Source: JAKOVR01 sp031415655 (GTDB taxonomy: Bacteria > Actinomycetota > Acidimicrobiia > Acidimicrobiales > Acidimicrobilacustridaceae). Taken from it: a stretch of 64,000 bases of DNA. The stretch spans positions 1 through 64,000 of the forward strand of contig JANOSD010000082.1 in assembly GCA_031415655.1 (NCBI GenBank), in the 5' to 3' direction. Each line of letters begins with the position of its first letter. Position 1 is the stretch's first letter. Below the pieces are notes generated by a model. That model saw nothing but the letters and a program-made list of their open reading frames with translations. It was not told where the DNA came from and made no database searches. Below are positions 8,768 through 16,856 of this stretch, one piece after another. The position numbers were made by a program, and so were the translations under genes.

Positions 8768-8840
8768 GGGCGATACGGGACTCGAACCCATGACCTCTGC
8801 CGTGTGAAGGCAGCGCTCTAGCCGACTGAGCTAATCGCCC
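8768..8840 (-). tRNA. tRNA-Val (anticodon CAC)
   Basis: The minus strand reads as a standard 73-base cloverleaf: acceptor GGGCGAT pairing with ATCGCCC, D-arm GCTC...GAGC, anticodon stem CTGCC/GGCAG with loop TTCACAC (anticodon CAC), and a T-arm with GGTTCGAGTCC. CCA is not encoded. Its 3' end faces the integrase and AbiE island, the usual side for tyrosine-integrase insertion. Confidence 0.95.
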
Positions 8841-9017
8841 GTTGTGGGGAACTCGCACCTTAGCGAACCACCGTTACCCCACGGAAGCCGGTAGAACCGC
8901 TCTCCCGGCACGGGGTACCCGCCGACACTTCCACCGAAGGCGCCCAGGCTAATCTCACGGCACAAAGACTCATCCGGGAGAGCGACCGCTCCGAATAGCG
9001 AGCGTGGGAAGGATTCG

Positions 9018-9593
9018 ATGGAAGATCGTGCGACCCTGTCGCTGGCGGAACGGCACCTCATGAGTCGCCTCTGCGCCGGTGACGAGTACGCGCTCGGGGA
9101 GCTCTACGACCTCCATGCTGGTTTCGTCTACGGCCTCGCCCTTCGTGTCATCGGTGACAAGGTCGGCGCCGAGGACGTGACCCAGGAAGTGTTCGTCACC
9201 TTCTGGCAACAACCCGAACGATTCGATCACGAGCGGGGGTCCGTTCGGGCGTTTCTCGGAACCCTCGCCCACCGTCGGTCGGTCGATCACATCCGCCGCG
9301 AAGAGGCCCGTCGTCGCCGTGAGACCAAGACCAGTTATGAGCCGATGCCCGTGCCGTCGGTCGACGAATCCGTGCTCGACTCGGTCGCCCACGCTCGGGT
9401 TCGAGCAGCGGTGGCCAACCTTCCCGAGGCCCAACGTCAAGCCGTGGAACTCGCCTACTTCCACGGCCACACCTACCGTCAGGTCGCCGAGCTGCTCGGT
9501 ATCCCCGAAGGCACAGCCAAGTCCCGGCTCCGCCTTGCGTTGCAACGCGTGGCCGAAGCTCTCCATCCCGAAGTGAGCGAATCATGGGCGTGA
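9018..9593 (+). CDS. ECF-type RNA polymerase sigma factor
   Basis: A 191-residue sigma-70 family protein with only the two ECF domains. Region 2 is ALGELYDLHAGFVYGLALRV...EDVTQEVFVTFWQ (residues ~25-70), which recognises the -10 element. Region 4 is LPEAQRQAVELAYFHGHTY followed by the helix-turn-helix VAELLGIPEGTAKSRL (residues ~135-180), which binds the -35. A good AAGGA ribosome binding site precedes the ATG. The next gene starts ten bases before this one stops, which suggests a co-translated anti-sigma factor. The signal sensed is unknown. Confidence 0.9.
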   Translation: MEDRATLSLAERHLMSRLCAGDEYALGELYDLHAGFVYGLALRVIGDKVGAEDVTQEVFVTFWQQPERFDHERGSVRAFLGTLAHRRSVDHIRREEARRRRETKTSYEPMPVPSVDESVLDSVAHARVRAAVANLPEAQRQAVELAYFHGHTYRQVAELLGIPEGTAKSRLRLALQRVAEALHPEVSESWA

Positions 9594-10675
9594 ATCATCC
9601 CGACGCCGACCCGCCCGGGCTGAGCACCGAAGAGGTCAATCTGCTCGCCGCCTACGCCGTGGGTGCCGAGCTTCCCGTCAAGGTGCTCACGGCCGAGAGC
9701 CCTCTCGCCGCCAGCGAGTTCGCGTCCAATGCCGAGCAGGCCCTTCGTGTCGCCGACGCAACCTACGCCGACACGCTGCCCATGGCGGACGAACCCCCTG
9801 CCGCGCTGCGCTCACGGCTCCTCGGTGCTGCCTTTTCTGCCCGGATCGGCCACCCGTCGAAACCGGCCTCGGCGCCGACCACATTTCGGCTCGAATCCGA
9901 GCGGTTGATCGCCACCCTCCACCAGATGCCCGCCCATCTTTGGAGGCACCGGGTCGAGCCGCCGGAATTTTCGGGCTGGACCGTGCACGATCTCGTGGCC
10001 CACCTCACGTCGAGCCAGTCGCTCTTTGCGCAACTGCTGGGTGTGGCCGATCCCCTCGTTCCCGAGACCGACAACAGCAATGACGCCCGAACCGCCGCGG
10101 TGATCGAGCGGCATCGTCACCTCACGCCGGCCGAATCGATGGCCGAGTACGAACGGGCCACCGTCGCCATCGTCGATGCGGTTACCGAACGATCCTTCCT
10201 TGAGCTTGAGGACGAAATCAGCTGGTGGGGCGCGTCGATGCGGATCTCCACCGTGTTGCTCCATCGTTCGTTCGAAACCTGGATCCACCACGATGATCTC
10301 ATTCGTGCCACGGGCTCCACGGCCGCACCGGTGTCGGCCTCAGCTCTTGCTGCCATGAGCACCCGTGCCACGGAATGGATCGGGCTGTTCCTCGCCACCG
10401 CCGATCGCCATGTCGACGGAGTGACCGCCGTGATCAACCTCACCGGCGCCGGGGGCGGCCGCCACGCGGTATCGATCGGTCTCGAACCGATCGTCCTCCC
10501 GGCGTCACCCAACGACGACCACGGGCCACGTTTCACGCTCACCATGGATGCCACTCACTTCTGCCAGGCCATCGGCCGGCGCTCACCGCAGGGCGGTTAC
10601 CCATTCAAAGCCACCGGCGACACTGAACTGGCCGCCGAGCTGGTCGGCTGCCTCCCCGCCCTCGCCGGCCTCTGA
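9584..10675 (+). CDS. Putative anti-sigma factor fused to a mycothiol-dependent isomerase-like (DinB/MDMPI) domain
   Basis: A 363-residue protein that overlaps the sigma gene by ten bases. Residues 1-~95 follow the layout of anti-sigma N-termini (LLAAYAVGAEL... to PPAALRSRLLGAA) but lack the Cys/His zinc-binding residues of ZAS anti-sigma factors. Residues ~100-250 resemble the mycothiol-dependent maleylpyruvate isomerase N-terminal, DinB-like fold (FSGWTVHDLVAHLTSSQSLF; HRSFETWIHHDDL with candidate metal-binding His). A C-terminal SCP2-like domain (~270-363) completes that family's layout. I infer an anti-sigma whose sensory part is derived from a thiol-dependent enzyme, which would suit redox or thiol sensing. 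Whether the domain is catalytic is unknown. Confidence 0.65.
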   Translation: MGVNHPDADPPGLSTEEVNLLAAYAVGAELPVKVLTAESPLAASEFASNAEQALRVADATYADTLPMADEPPAALRSRLLGAAFSARIGHPSKPASAPTTFRLESERLIATLHQMPAHLWRHRVEPPEFSGWTVHDLVAHLTSSQSLFAQLLGVADPLVPETDNSNDARTAAVIERHRHLTPAESMAEYERATVAIVDAVTERSFLELEDEISWWGASMRISTVLLHRSFETWIHHDDLIRATGSTAAPVSASALAAMSTRATEWIGLFLATADRHVDGVTAVINLTGAGGGRHAVSIGLEPIVLPASPNDDHGPRFTLTMDATHFCQAIGRRSPQGGYPFKATGDTELAAELVGCLPALAGL

Positions 10676-10721
10676 GGGAGCCATCGTTGTGCTGAGGCAG
10701 GCACGGTCGAGGCCGTTTTCG

Positions 10722-10773
10722 CCAGACTGGATGGGACTTCGCCCGCACGCGGGCGGAGTCCCATCCAGTCTGG
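10722..10773. terminator. Large perfect inverted repeat between convergent genes
   Basis: CCAGACTGGATGGGACT (10722-10738) is repeated as its exact complement at 10757-10773, with a further inner stem CGCCCG/CGGGCG. This is a ~24-pair hairpin with a four-base loop. It lies between the convergent genes ending at 10675 and 10842 and probably acts as a bidirectional terminator, although there is no long T tract. Confidence 0.55.
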
Positions 10774-10817
10774 GCAGACCTTGGCCGAGCCGCAGACCTT
10801 GGCCAAGCCGCAGACCT
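10774..10817. repeat. Tandem 18-bp repeats beside the large hairpin
   Basis: Units at 10774-10791 and 10792-10809 (GCAGACCTTGGCC[G/A]AGCC, one mismatch) are followed by a partial third (GCAGACCT, 10810-10817). They are non-coding as far as I can tell and lie directly next to the inverted repeat. Confidence 0.8.
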
Positions 10818-10841
10818 CTGCGCCGCCCAGCTCCGGAGCGC

Positions 10842-11591
10842 CTACCGGCGGATGATGCAGACGGTTTGGTTGTCGGCGGCGAACACCACGGCGGCGGCCT
10901 CGCCCGGACAGGGCAACGGTATCGCCACCTTGGCAGTCACCTTTCCGCTTACGGCAGCCGCGGTACACGCCACTTCCTCCACGTCGACATCGTTACCGGC
11001 GGCTGAGGCCGGCATTGCGGCACCGGCCGAACCGGACGCCCCGCCAGAACCCATCGAACCACGAGGCGACACGAGCACGCAGGTTCCCGGCGCAAAACGT
11101 TCTCGAGTTCGCACCTCCACCGTTGCCGGATCACCCGACGAGAAGATCGCCACCGCGATTCCGATCACGAACACCGCCGCCACGAATACCACCGACAGCA
11201 CGAGGAACGTGCCACAGCCGCCCGCCGTCTCACCATCGTCCGCCGCTGGTCGCGACGTCATCGGTGCCGGGACGGAAAGCCCTTCGTCCACTACCAGCGG
11301 AGCCGGCCGGCGTAGCCCAACTCCCCCCGCGGGAGAAACAGCTCGCGAACCCAACTCGTCGTCGTAAGCAGCCCGCAATGCCGGGCTCCGCAACATCGAC
11401 CACGCCTCGTTGATCTCCTCCATCCGCCAAGCCGAAGAGGCCAGGGCTTCCGGAGGCACCGACTCCCCGTCCGCCACCGCAAGGCGATCGGGATGAAACC
11501 TCCACGCGAGGTCGGCGTATGCCCGCTTTATCTCATCGTGCGAGGCGACCGGCGTGACACCGAGAATGTCGTAGAAGGAGGTCGTGGGTTC
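10842..11591 (-). CDS. DnaJ-domain membrane protein, 5' end disturbed
   Basis: The N-terminal part is a J domain: SFYDILGVTPVASHDEIKRA, then YADLAWRFHPDRLA with the HPD motif that activates Hsp70, then MEEINEAWSMLRSPALRAAYD. A linker, one transmembrane segment (FLVLSVVFVAAVFVIGIAVAIF) and an extracytoplasmic C-terminal domain with several Cys follow. The J-domain frame is open only back to a TGA at 11592-11594 and has no standard start codon upstream of the HPD motif. A GTG at 11600-11602 would join it if one C were restored in the AACCCA run near 11587. Either the start is frameshifted or only the form from GTG 11477, lacking most of the J domain, is made. Confidence 0.6.
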   Translation of the reverse strand, partial: EPTTSFYDILGVTPVASHDEIKRAYADLAWRFHPDRLAVADGESVPPEALASSAWRMEEINEAWSMLRSPALRAAYDDELGSRAVSPAGGVGLRRPAPLVVDEGLSVPAPMTSRPAADDGETAGGCGTFLVLSVVFVAAVFVIGIAVAIFSSGDPATVEVRTRERFAPGTCVLVSPRGSMGSGGASGSAGAAMPASAAGNDVDVEEVACTAAAVSGKVTAKVAIPLPCPGEAAAVVFAADNQTVCIIRR

Positions 11592-11603
11592 TCACCCGAC
11601 ACA

Positions 11604-12140
11604 CTAGGAGTGCGAGGGCTCCGGCTCGCGGCGACGCCGGGACACGGCAAGGGCGAGCCCACCGACGAGGACCAACGCAATGCCAGCACGGGCAAGGGGC
11701 TCAGTGAGACCAGAACCGGTGACCGGCGTGGTGCCGGTATTGCCAGACCCGGCGTTTCCGCCACCGGTGACCGTGATGGTGTTCGACATCGTGATGTTTC
11801 CACAGGTGCCGATGATGGTGTAGGTGCCGGGCGTGATGTTCGACGGAAGCGTGATCGTCACGGTGAAGTTGCCGTTCGCATCCGTGACGGTGGTACCGAT
11901 TACTTGGCCGTTGATGGAGAACTCCACGGTCTGGTTCGCAGCACAACCTTGACCCGAGATGGTGACCTGGCCTCCCTGACTGACCGTGGGAGGCGTGAGG
12001 ATGAACCCAGGGTTTCCACAGGAGTAGATGTCGCCTTGGTTCGCTGAGCACGACGTCGTGGTGTTTTGCGCTACCGCGGGGTGAGCGAAGCCAAAGGTGG
12101 CCGATAGAGCAATGATCAAGAACAGAATTCGTCGGAGCAC
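11604..12140 (-). CDS. Surface protein with one Ig-like PGF domain and a sortase-like C-terminal signal
   Basis: The GTG at 12140, preceded by AGGAAAGGG, gives 178 residues. A Sec signal peptide (MLRRILFLIIALSATFGFAHPAVA) is followed by one copy of the Cys-GNPGF domain (QVTISGQGC, VEFSINGQVIG, GTYTIIGTCGNITMSNT). This is the same unit found twice at 2-733. The C-terminus carries TPVTGSG, a hydrophobic helix (GIALVLVGGLALAVS) and RRRR, which is the layout of an LPxTG cell-wall sorting signal with Thr in place of Leu. It may instead be a simple membrane anchor. The J-domain gene follows immediately on the same strand. Confidence 0.75.
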   Translation of the reverse strand: MLRRILFLIIALSATFGFAHPAVAQNTTTSCSANQGDIYSCGNPGFILTPPTVSQGGQVTISGQGCAANQTVEFSINGQVIGTTVTDANGNFTVTITLPSNITPGTYTIIGTCGNITMSNTITVTGGGNAGSGNTGTTPVTGSGLTEPLARAGIALVLVGGLALAVSRRRREPEPSHS

Positions 12141-12304
12141 GACGGGTTCCCTTTCCTCAGCAGCCCTCGCCGGGGATGCTGCCAGTTGTTGCGGAGAAGA
12201 TAGCACGCGAGCACGGCACGTTGAGCACTTCTCTGGTTTCGGCGGGAAAATCCCCTGGTGAACGGAACCTCGCGTTCCGGGCCAATGGTTCTGCATAGGC
12301 CACG

Positions 12305-14731
12305 TCAGCGTTTCTGGAAGTTCACGACGACGTCCGTGCGTTCCTTGGGCGACGCCGTCAAGAGGGCTCGGACACCGCCAATATCGGCACTGAAGAGCAA
12401 CTTGGTGTTGGACTGCGTTTTGGATGCCATCCACAGTGGCGCCGGCGTGACCTCCAGCGAAAGCTGGTCGGGATTGACGGTGGGTTGCGGCAGGTAATCG
12501 AGCGAGTACGCCGTACCGGCTGGGAGCTGCCCGGTGAGGTCGAATTCGAGAACCGCTTCGCCCCCTGCCGGCATCACCACTCGGGTGGAGTACACGTTCT
12601 GCCCGAGTTCGCGCTGGAACTCCACCCCGCGAGCCGTGTTGTCGACGCGTGCTTCGCGCAACGAATGAGGCGTGTAGAACGAGAAGTACACGGCGTTGGT
12701 GCCATCGGGAAAACCCTTGTCATTGTCGCCGATGATGGCCTCGGGGAGCCCCGATGCCGGTGCACCGTTCTTGAGTTTCACCTTTGCCTTGGCTCCCAAC
12801 TTCCCGGTCGCCGGGTCGTAGGTTGCGGTGTACTCGATCTCGCGTTTGAAGTACACGTCAATCTTGTTGTTGCCGCTGTTCTGGGTGGTGATGGCGAGGA
12901 AGTCGTGGCCTTTCGGCGCTCCGAACGCTCCGCTGACGCCGATTTTTGTGAGGAACTCCTGCTCTTTGGGCTGGTAGGTCCAAAACATCAGGCGACGCTC
13001 CTTCGAAGCTTCACCGAGCACCTTGCCCAACACCTGCGGGGACGGCAAGCTCATATCGGTGAGCTTTTCGAACGGCTTGCGCAAAGCGGTCTCCAGGAAC
13101 TGCTCCCGCAACTCCCGATCGTCGAAGTCGAGGTACTGCTTGGTGAGCAGCACCTCAGCCACGTTGTCTTTCGTGAGAGGATCCTTGTATCCATCGACGG
13201 TCACGGGGCCGGTGAGTTCCAAGAGCGCCGCCAAGCCGTAGGGGTCGACGACGATGGCCCCATCGAGTTTGATACCGCCGGCTTGCGGATAGAGCTCTCC
13301 CATGACCGAGGCGACAGTTGGAAAGTCCGGCGACACCGTGATGTCTTGCAACCGCTGTTCCACATGCCAGCGCTGGTACCGCAGAAGGAAGTCCTCCGGA
13401 CCGGTGGGTTCCTTGATCTCCCGCGATGCGTCACGATTTAGGTCGCGCACCCGGCCACTCTCCCCCAGTTCGAGCTTGCCATTGTCGGCGGTGAGAATCG
13501 CCCAGTTACCCATGAAGCCGCCCAACCCTCGCATTTCCGACGGCGTGGTGAACATCACCATGTAGTTCCTCACGCCGTTTCCACCCAACAATGCCGGCGC
13601 TACGTCGACCGCCATCGACGCCGTGAGCGCATTATCCTTCGCGTCCCGAACCTCGGCGAGGAGCTTGTCGAGTTCATTGCCCACCGGGCCAACGAGGAGA
13701 TCACTGTTAGCTGCGTTCAGCTCACGTTCCGCTTCGTCAAAGGCCTCCGAGGTTCGTCGAAGCGGCTCCTGAACCGCCCGGATCTTGGCCAGATCGGTGC
13801 GACCCTTGGTGTACCGCAGGTCGTCGTAGTCGACTACCTGGGCAGTGGTGGCGCCCAACTCTGCCAGCTTCGCCCCTTGGGCCGTGCCCACGTCGAGAGC
13901 ATTCGCCTGTTGCGCCAAACCGGGAATCGCCAGCGCCGGCTTCGCCCACGGGCCGCTCACCAAGTCGTTCGCTCGTTGTAGCTCGGCGGCCGCCTCCCCC
14001 AAAAGTGATGCGCCACGGTCTGTCTTGCCTTCACGTGTTTCACTCAGCCCCTCTTTCGCCAAGGAACCTCCTTTGCTCGCGGCGGGTAGTGCGAGCGCCG
14101 CGCCTGCCCCCCATGCCACACCGGCGAGGATCACGAACGCACCAGCGCCGGCAACCGCAAGGTGAATGCGTTTGCGGACGCGCCGCGGCGACGCCCGATA
14201 GCCGGAGAACAGGACCGGCAACACGGCCGCGACCGCCACCAAGGGGGCGACCTGGCCAACGTCGGAAACCGTGGCGTGTAGGAGCGCCTGCATTCCCAGC
14301 CCGCAAGAAACCGCTCCGTAGGCACGGCGACGCGGGAGCAGGACCGACGCGAATGCCACCAATAGTCCAAGGACCCCAACCCCAAGCCAGACGCCGGACT
14401 CGGCGAGAAGCGCACCGCTGCCACACAGCACCAACCAGGTCCAGCGGCGGGCCCGAGATGCAACCACGGTGACACCGCCAACGACGAGTGCTCGCCACAA
14501 TGCATTGGCGACACTGTTCTGGGCCGGCGCGGTGCTGGCCAGGAATATGGCGCACGTCGCCGCTGCAACGCCCGATGCGTAGACGATGACTCGTTCGTTC
14601 TTTGAGGTCCGCCGTGTGCGTTGTCGACGCATCTCGCCGGCGTGACGCTCCCCTGGGCGCGAAGCCAACCCGCTAGGACGTGGGCCGTCGGAGCCAGCCG
14701 AGCTTCGAGTTGTGCGGGTTGACGGGGGCAC
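12305..14731 (-). CDS. DUF4012 domain-containing membrane protein
   Basis: A protein of up to 808 residues (GTG start; an internal ATG at 14632 is an alternative). A basic N-terminus is followed by several hydrophobic helices in residues ~45-220. The extracytoplasmic region contains the DUF4012 hallmark around RNYMVMFTTPSEMRGLGGF with GNWAILTADNGKLEL, and a C-terminal beta-rich part. DUF4012 proteins are large surface proteins of actinobacteria usually found beside exopolysaccharide or glycan genes, and related to LytR-CpsA-Psr neighbourhoods. Here it is divergent from the PglF-like gene that opens the glycan locus, 192 bases away. Its biochemical role is not known. Confidence 0.85.
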   Translation of the reverse strand: MPPSTRTTRSSAGSDGPRPSGLASRPGERHAGEMRRQRTRRTSKNERVIVYASGVAAATCAIFLASTAPAQNSVANALWRALVVGGVTVVASRARRWTWLVLCGSGALLAESGVWLGVGVLGLLVAFASVLLPRRRAYGAVSCGLGMQALLHATVSDVGQVAPLVAVAAVLPVLFSGYRASPRRVRKRIHLAVAGAGAFVILAGVAWGAGAALALPAASKGGSLAKEGLSETREGKTDRGASLLGEAAAELQRANDLVSGPWAKPALAIPGLAQQANALDVGTAQGAKLAELGATTAQVVDYDDLRYTKGRTDLAKIRAVQEPLRRTSEAFDEAERELNAANSDLLVGPVGNELDKLLAEVRDAKDNALTASMAVDVAPALLGGNGVRNYMVMFTTPSEMRGLGGFMGNWAILTADNGKLELGESGRVRDLNRDASREIKEPTGPEDFLLRYQRWHVEQRLQDITVSPDFPTVASVMGELYPQAGGIKLDGAIVVDPYGLAALLELTGPVTVDGYKDPLTKDNVAEVLLTKQYLDFDDRELREQFLETALRKPFEKLTDMSLPSPQVLGKVLGEASKERRLMFWTYQPKEQEFLTKIGVSGAFGAPKGHDFLAITTQNSGNNKIDVYFKREIEYTATYDPATGKLGAKAKVKLKNGAPASGLPEAIIGDNDKGFPDGTNAVYFSFYTPHSLREARVDNTARGVEFQRELGQNVYSTRVVMPAGGEAVLEFDLTGQLPAGTAYSLDYLPQPTVNPDQLSLEVTPAPLWMASKTQSNTKLLFSADIGGVRALLTASPKERTDVVVNFQKR

Positions 14732-14923
14732 GCGGGCGAGTCCTCAAGATGAACGCCAGCCGACGACTTGGTCACGCTGCGATGACTGGCAGTTGCGATA
14801 ACGGCAAATTGCCGGCGAAATGGACGTCCCGCGGGCGATGGCACAGTAGTGCCCCACCGAGATCGGTTACTGTTGCCCATCGGAATCGGCGTTACGGGAT
14901 GCCGATCCGTCCGAAGGATCACC

Positions 14924-16849
14924 ATGGCTGGACCCGAACTTCGTAATGTCACCGACGAAGGACCGTCGACGATCGGTCGTGCCGGCGCTTTTTTGGAGGA
15001 ACACCGCCTCGCGTTCCAGTCCATTGTCGACCTTGTCGCTTGGGTGGTCGGTCTCTACAGCGCGATGGTCTTCCGCTACGACTTCAACCTCGGGCCACCG
15101 GAGTGGGGAACCTTCACGTGGGGTTCGTTTGCGGTGGCCACGCTCGTAGCCGCCAGCATTCATCTCGTTACCGCCCTGGTCGGGGGCCTCTATCTTGGCC
15201 GCTACCGATATGGCAGCTTCGATGAGATGGCCCACTTGGTTCGCTCCGTGGTGGTGGCAGCGGTGTTACTCGGCGTCGCCAACCGATTACTACGCCAGCA
15301 ACTCGTACCGGCCAGCGTGGTATTCATCGGTGGTGTAGTCGCGCTCTTTCTCATGACTGGCTCCCGATACATGTGGCGCCTACTCCTCGACCGCAGTCTT
15401 CGACCGAATGAACACAACGCCGCCCGTGTGCTCGTGTTCGGCGCGGGAGAAGGCGGCGTTCAGGTGATCATGGCCATGCTGCGCAACCCGTCGAGCCCCT
15501 ACCTACCGGTGGGCCTGCTCGACGACGACAACGGAAAACGCAACCTCACCGTGATGGGCGTGCCCGTGGTCGGCGGACGCAACGCGTTGGCAGCCGAAGC
15601 ACGACGCTTGGACGCATCAATGGTGGTCATCGCCATTCCGAGTGCCTCCGCCCACCTCTTGCGCGACCTCAGTGACGTCGCCCTTGCAGCCAAACTCGAA
15701 GTGCGCGCCGTACCACCGCTCAGCGAACTCTTTGGATCGAGCATCAGCGTGGGCGCGATTCGGCCCATCACCGAAGCCGACTTGCTCGGCCGCCACGAGA
15801 TCGACACGGATGTCGATGCCATTGCGGGCTACCTCACTGGCAAACGTGTACTGGTCACGGGCGCCGGGGGGTCTATCGGCTCCGAACTTTGTCGTCAGGT
15901 CGCCCGATTCGCTCCCGCCGAATTGGTGATGCTCGACCGCGACGAGAGCGCGCTTCACGGAGTGCAGATGCTGATCGAGGGCCGTGCCCTGCTCGACTCC
16001 CGCAACCTCGTGGTCGCCGACATCCGTGATGCCGACCGTATCATGGAGGTCTTTTCCGAGCATCGACCCGAGGTCGTGTTCCATGCTGCCGCGCTCAAAC
16101 ATCTTCCCCTCCTGGAGATGCACCCTGGTGAAGCGCTCAAGACCAATGTGATCGGCACGCAGAACGTGCTTTCCGCCGCCACCGCCCACCAGGTCGGGCG
16201 TTTTGTGAACATCTCCACCGACAAAGCGGCCGCACCCAGCTCGGTCCTCGGATTCTCCAAACGTCTCGCTGAACGACTTACCTCCAACGTGGCTCGAAAC
16301 GATCCCGGCACCTACCTTTCGGTTCGATTCGGCAACGTGCTCGGCACCCGTGGTTCTGTGCTCACCGCCTTCACGGCTCAGGTGGAAGCGGGTGGCCCGA
16401 TCACCGTTACCGACCCCGATGTCACCCGGTTCTTCATGACCGTAGAGGAAGCCGTGCAGTTGGTTATTCAAGCGGGGGCTGTTGGATCTGCCGGTGAGGC
16501 CCTCGTGCTCGATATGGGCGAACCGGTTCGCATCGCCGATGTGGCCAAACGGTTGGCCGCTCGTTCTCACCGTCCGATCGAGATCGTCTACACCGGTCTG
16601 CGTCGGGGCGAAAAACTCCACGAGGTTCTGCTCGGTGAGGGTGAGATCGACGTGCGGCCATCACACCCGCTCATCTCCCATGTCCCCGTGCCACCAATTG
16701 GGTGTGCCGAAGTGACGGTGGCAACCCACAATCTCGACGGCGACAATCTTGTGATCGAACTGCGGGCGTTGTGTCTCCGGGGCACCAACGTTCCTGGGCT
16801 CCAGGTCGACGCCAACGACGACACCTCGTCGCACGCCCGCGACAACTGA
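14924..16849 (+). CDS. Membrane-bound UDP-sugar 4,6-dehydratase (PglF/WbpM/CapD-like)
   Basis: A 641-residue protein; ATG 14924 follows GAAGGATC. Four transmembrane helices (~34-52, 68-90, 107-122, 131-147) are followed by a first Rossmann domain (VFGAGEGGVQ, ~171-180) and then the catalytic SDR domain (VTGAGGSIGSE, ~311-321). It has the family's conserved NVIGTQNVL, FVNISTDKAA, GFSKRLAE and FGNVLGTRGSV. The family converts UDP-GlcNAc to the 4-keto-6-deoxy sugar, the first step to UDP-bacillosamine and related amino sugars. It is the first gene of a locus with matching aminotransferase, acetyltransferase and sugar-phosphate transferase. Confidence 0.9.
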   Translation: MAGPELRNVTDEGPSTIGRAGAFLEEHRLAFQSIVDLVAWVVGLYSAMVFRYDFNLGPPEWGTFTWGSFAVATLVAASIHLVTALVGGLYLGRYRYGSFDEMAHLVRSVVVAAVLLGVANRLLRQQLVPASVVFIGGVVALFLMTGSRYMWRLLLDRSLRPNEHNAARVLVFGAGEGGVQVIMAMLRNPSSPYLPVGLLDDDNGKRNLTVMGVPVVGGRNALAAEARRLDASMVVIAIPSASAHLLRDLSDVALAAKLEVRAVPPLSELFGSSISVGAIRPITEADLLGRHEIDTDVDAIAGYLTGKRVLVTGAGGSIGSELCRQVARFAPAELVMLDRDESALHGVQMLIEGRALLDSRNLVVADIRDADRIMEVFSEHRPEVVFHAAALKHLPLLEMHPGEALKTNVIGTQNVLSAATAHQVGRFVNISTDKAAAPSSVLGFSKRLAERLTSNVARNDPGTYLSVRFGNVLGTRGSVLTAFTAQVEAGGPITVTDPDVTRFFMTVEEAVQLVIQAGAVGSAGEALVLDMGEPVRIADVAKRLAARSHRPIEIVYTGLRRGEKLHEVLLGEGEIDVRPSHPLISHVPVPPIGCAEVTVATHNLDGDNLVIELRALCLRGTNVPGLQVDANDDTSSHARDN

Positions 16850-16856
16850 TCCTCCC

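Noticed and set aside
12485..13441. 318-codon plus-strand frame opposite the DUF4012 gene
   Set aside because: Composition is typical of shadow coding in GC-rich DNA and the DUF4012 reading is convincing.
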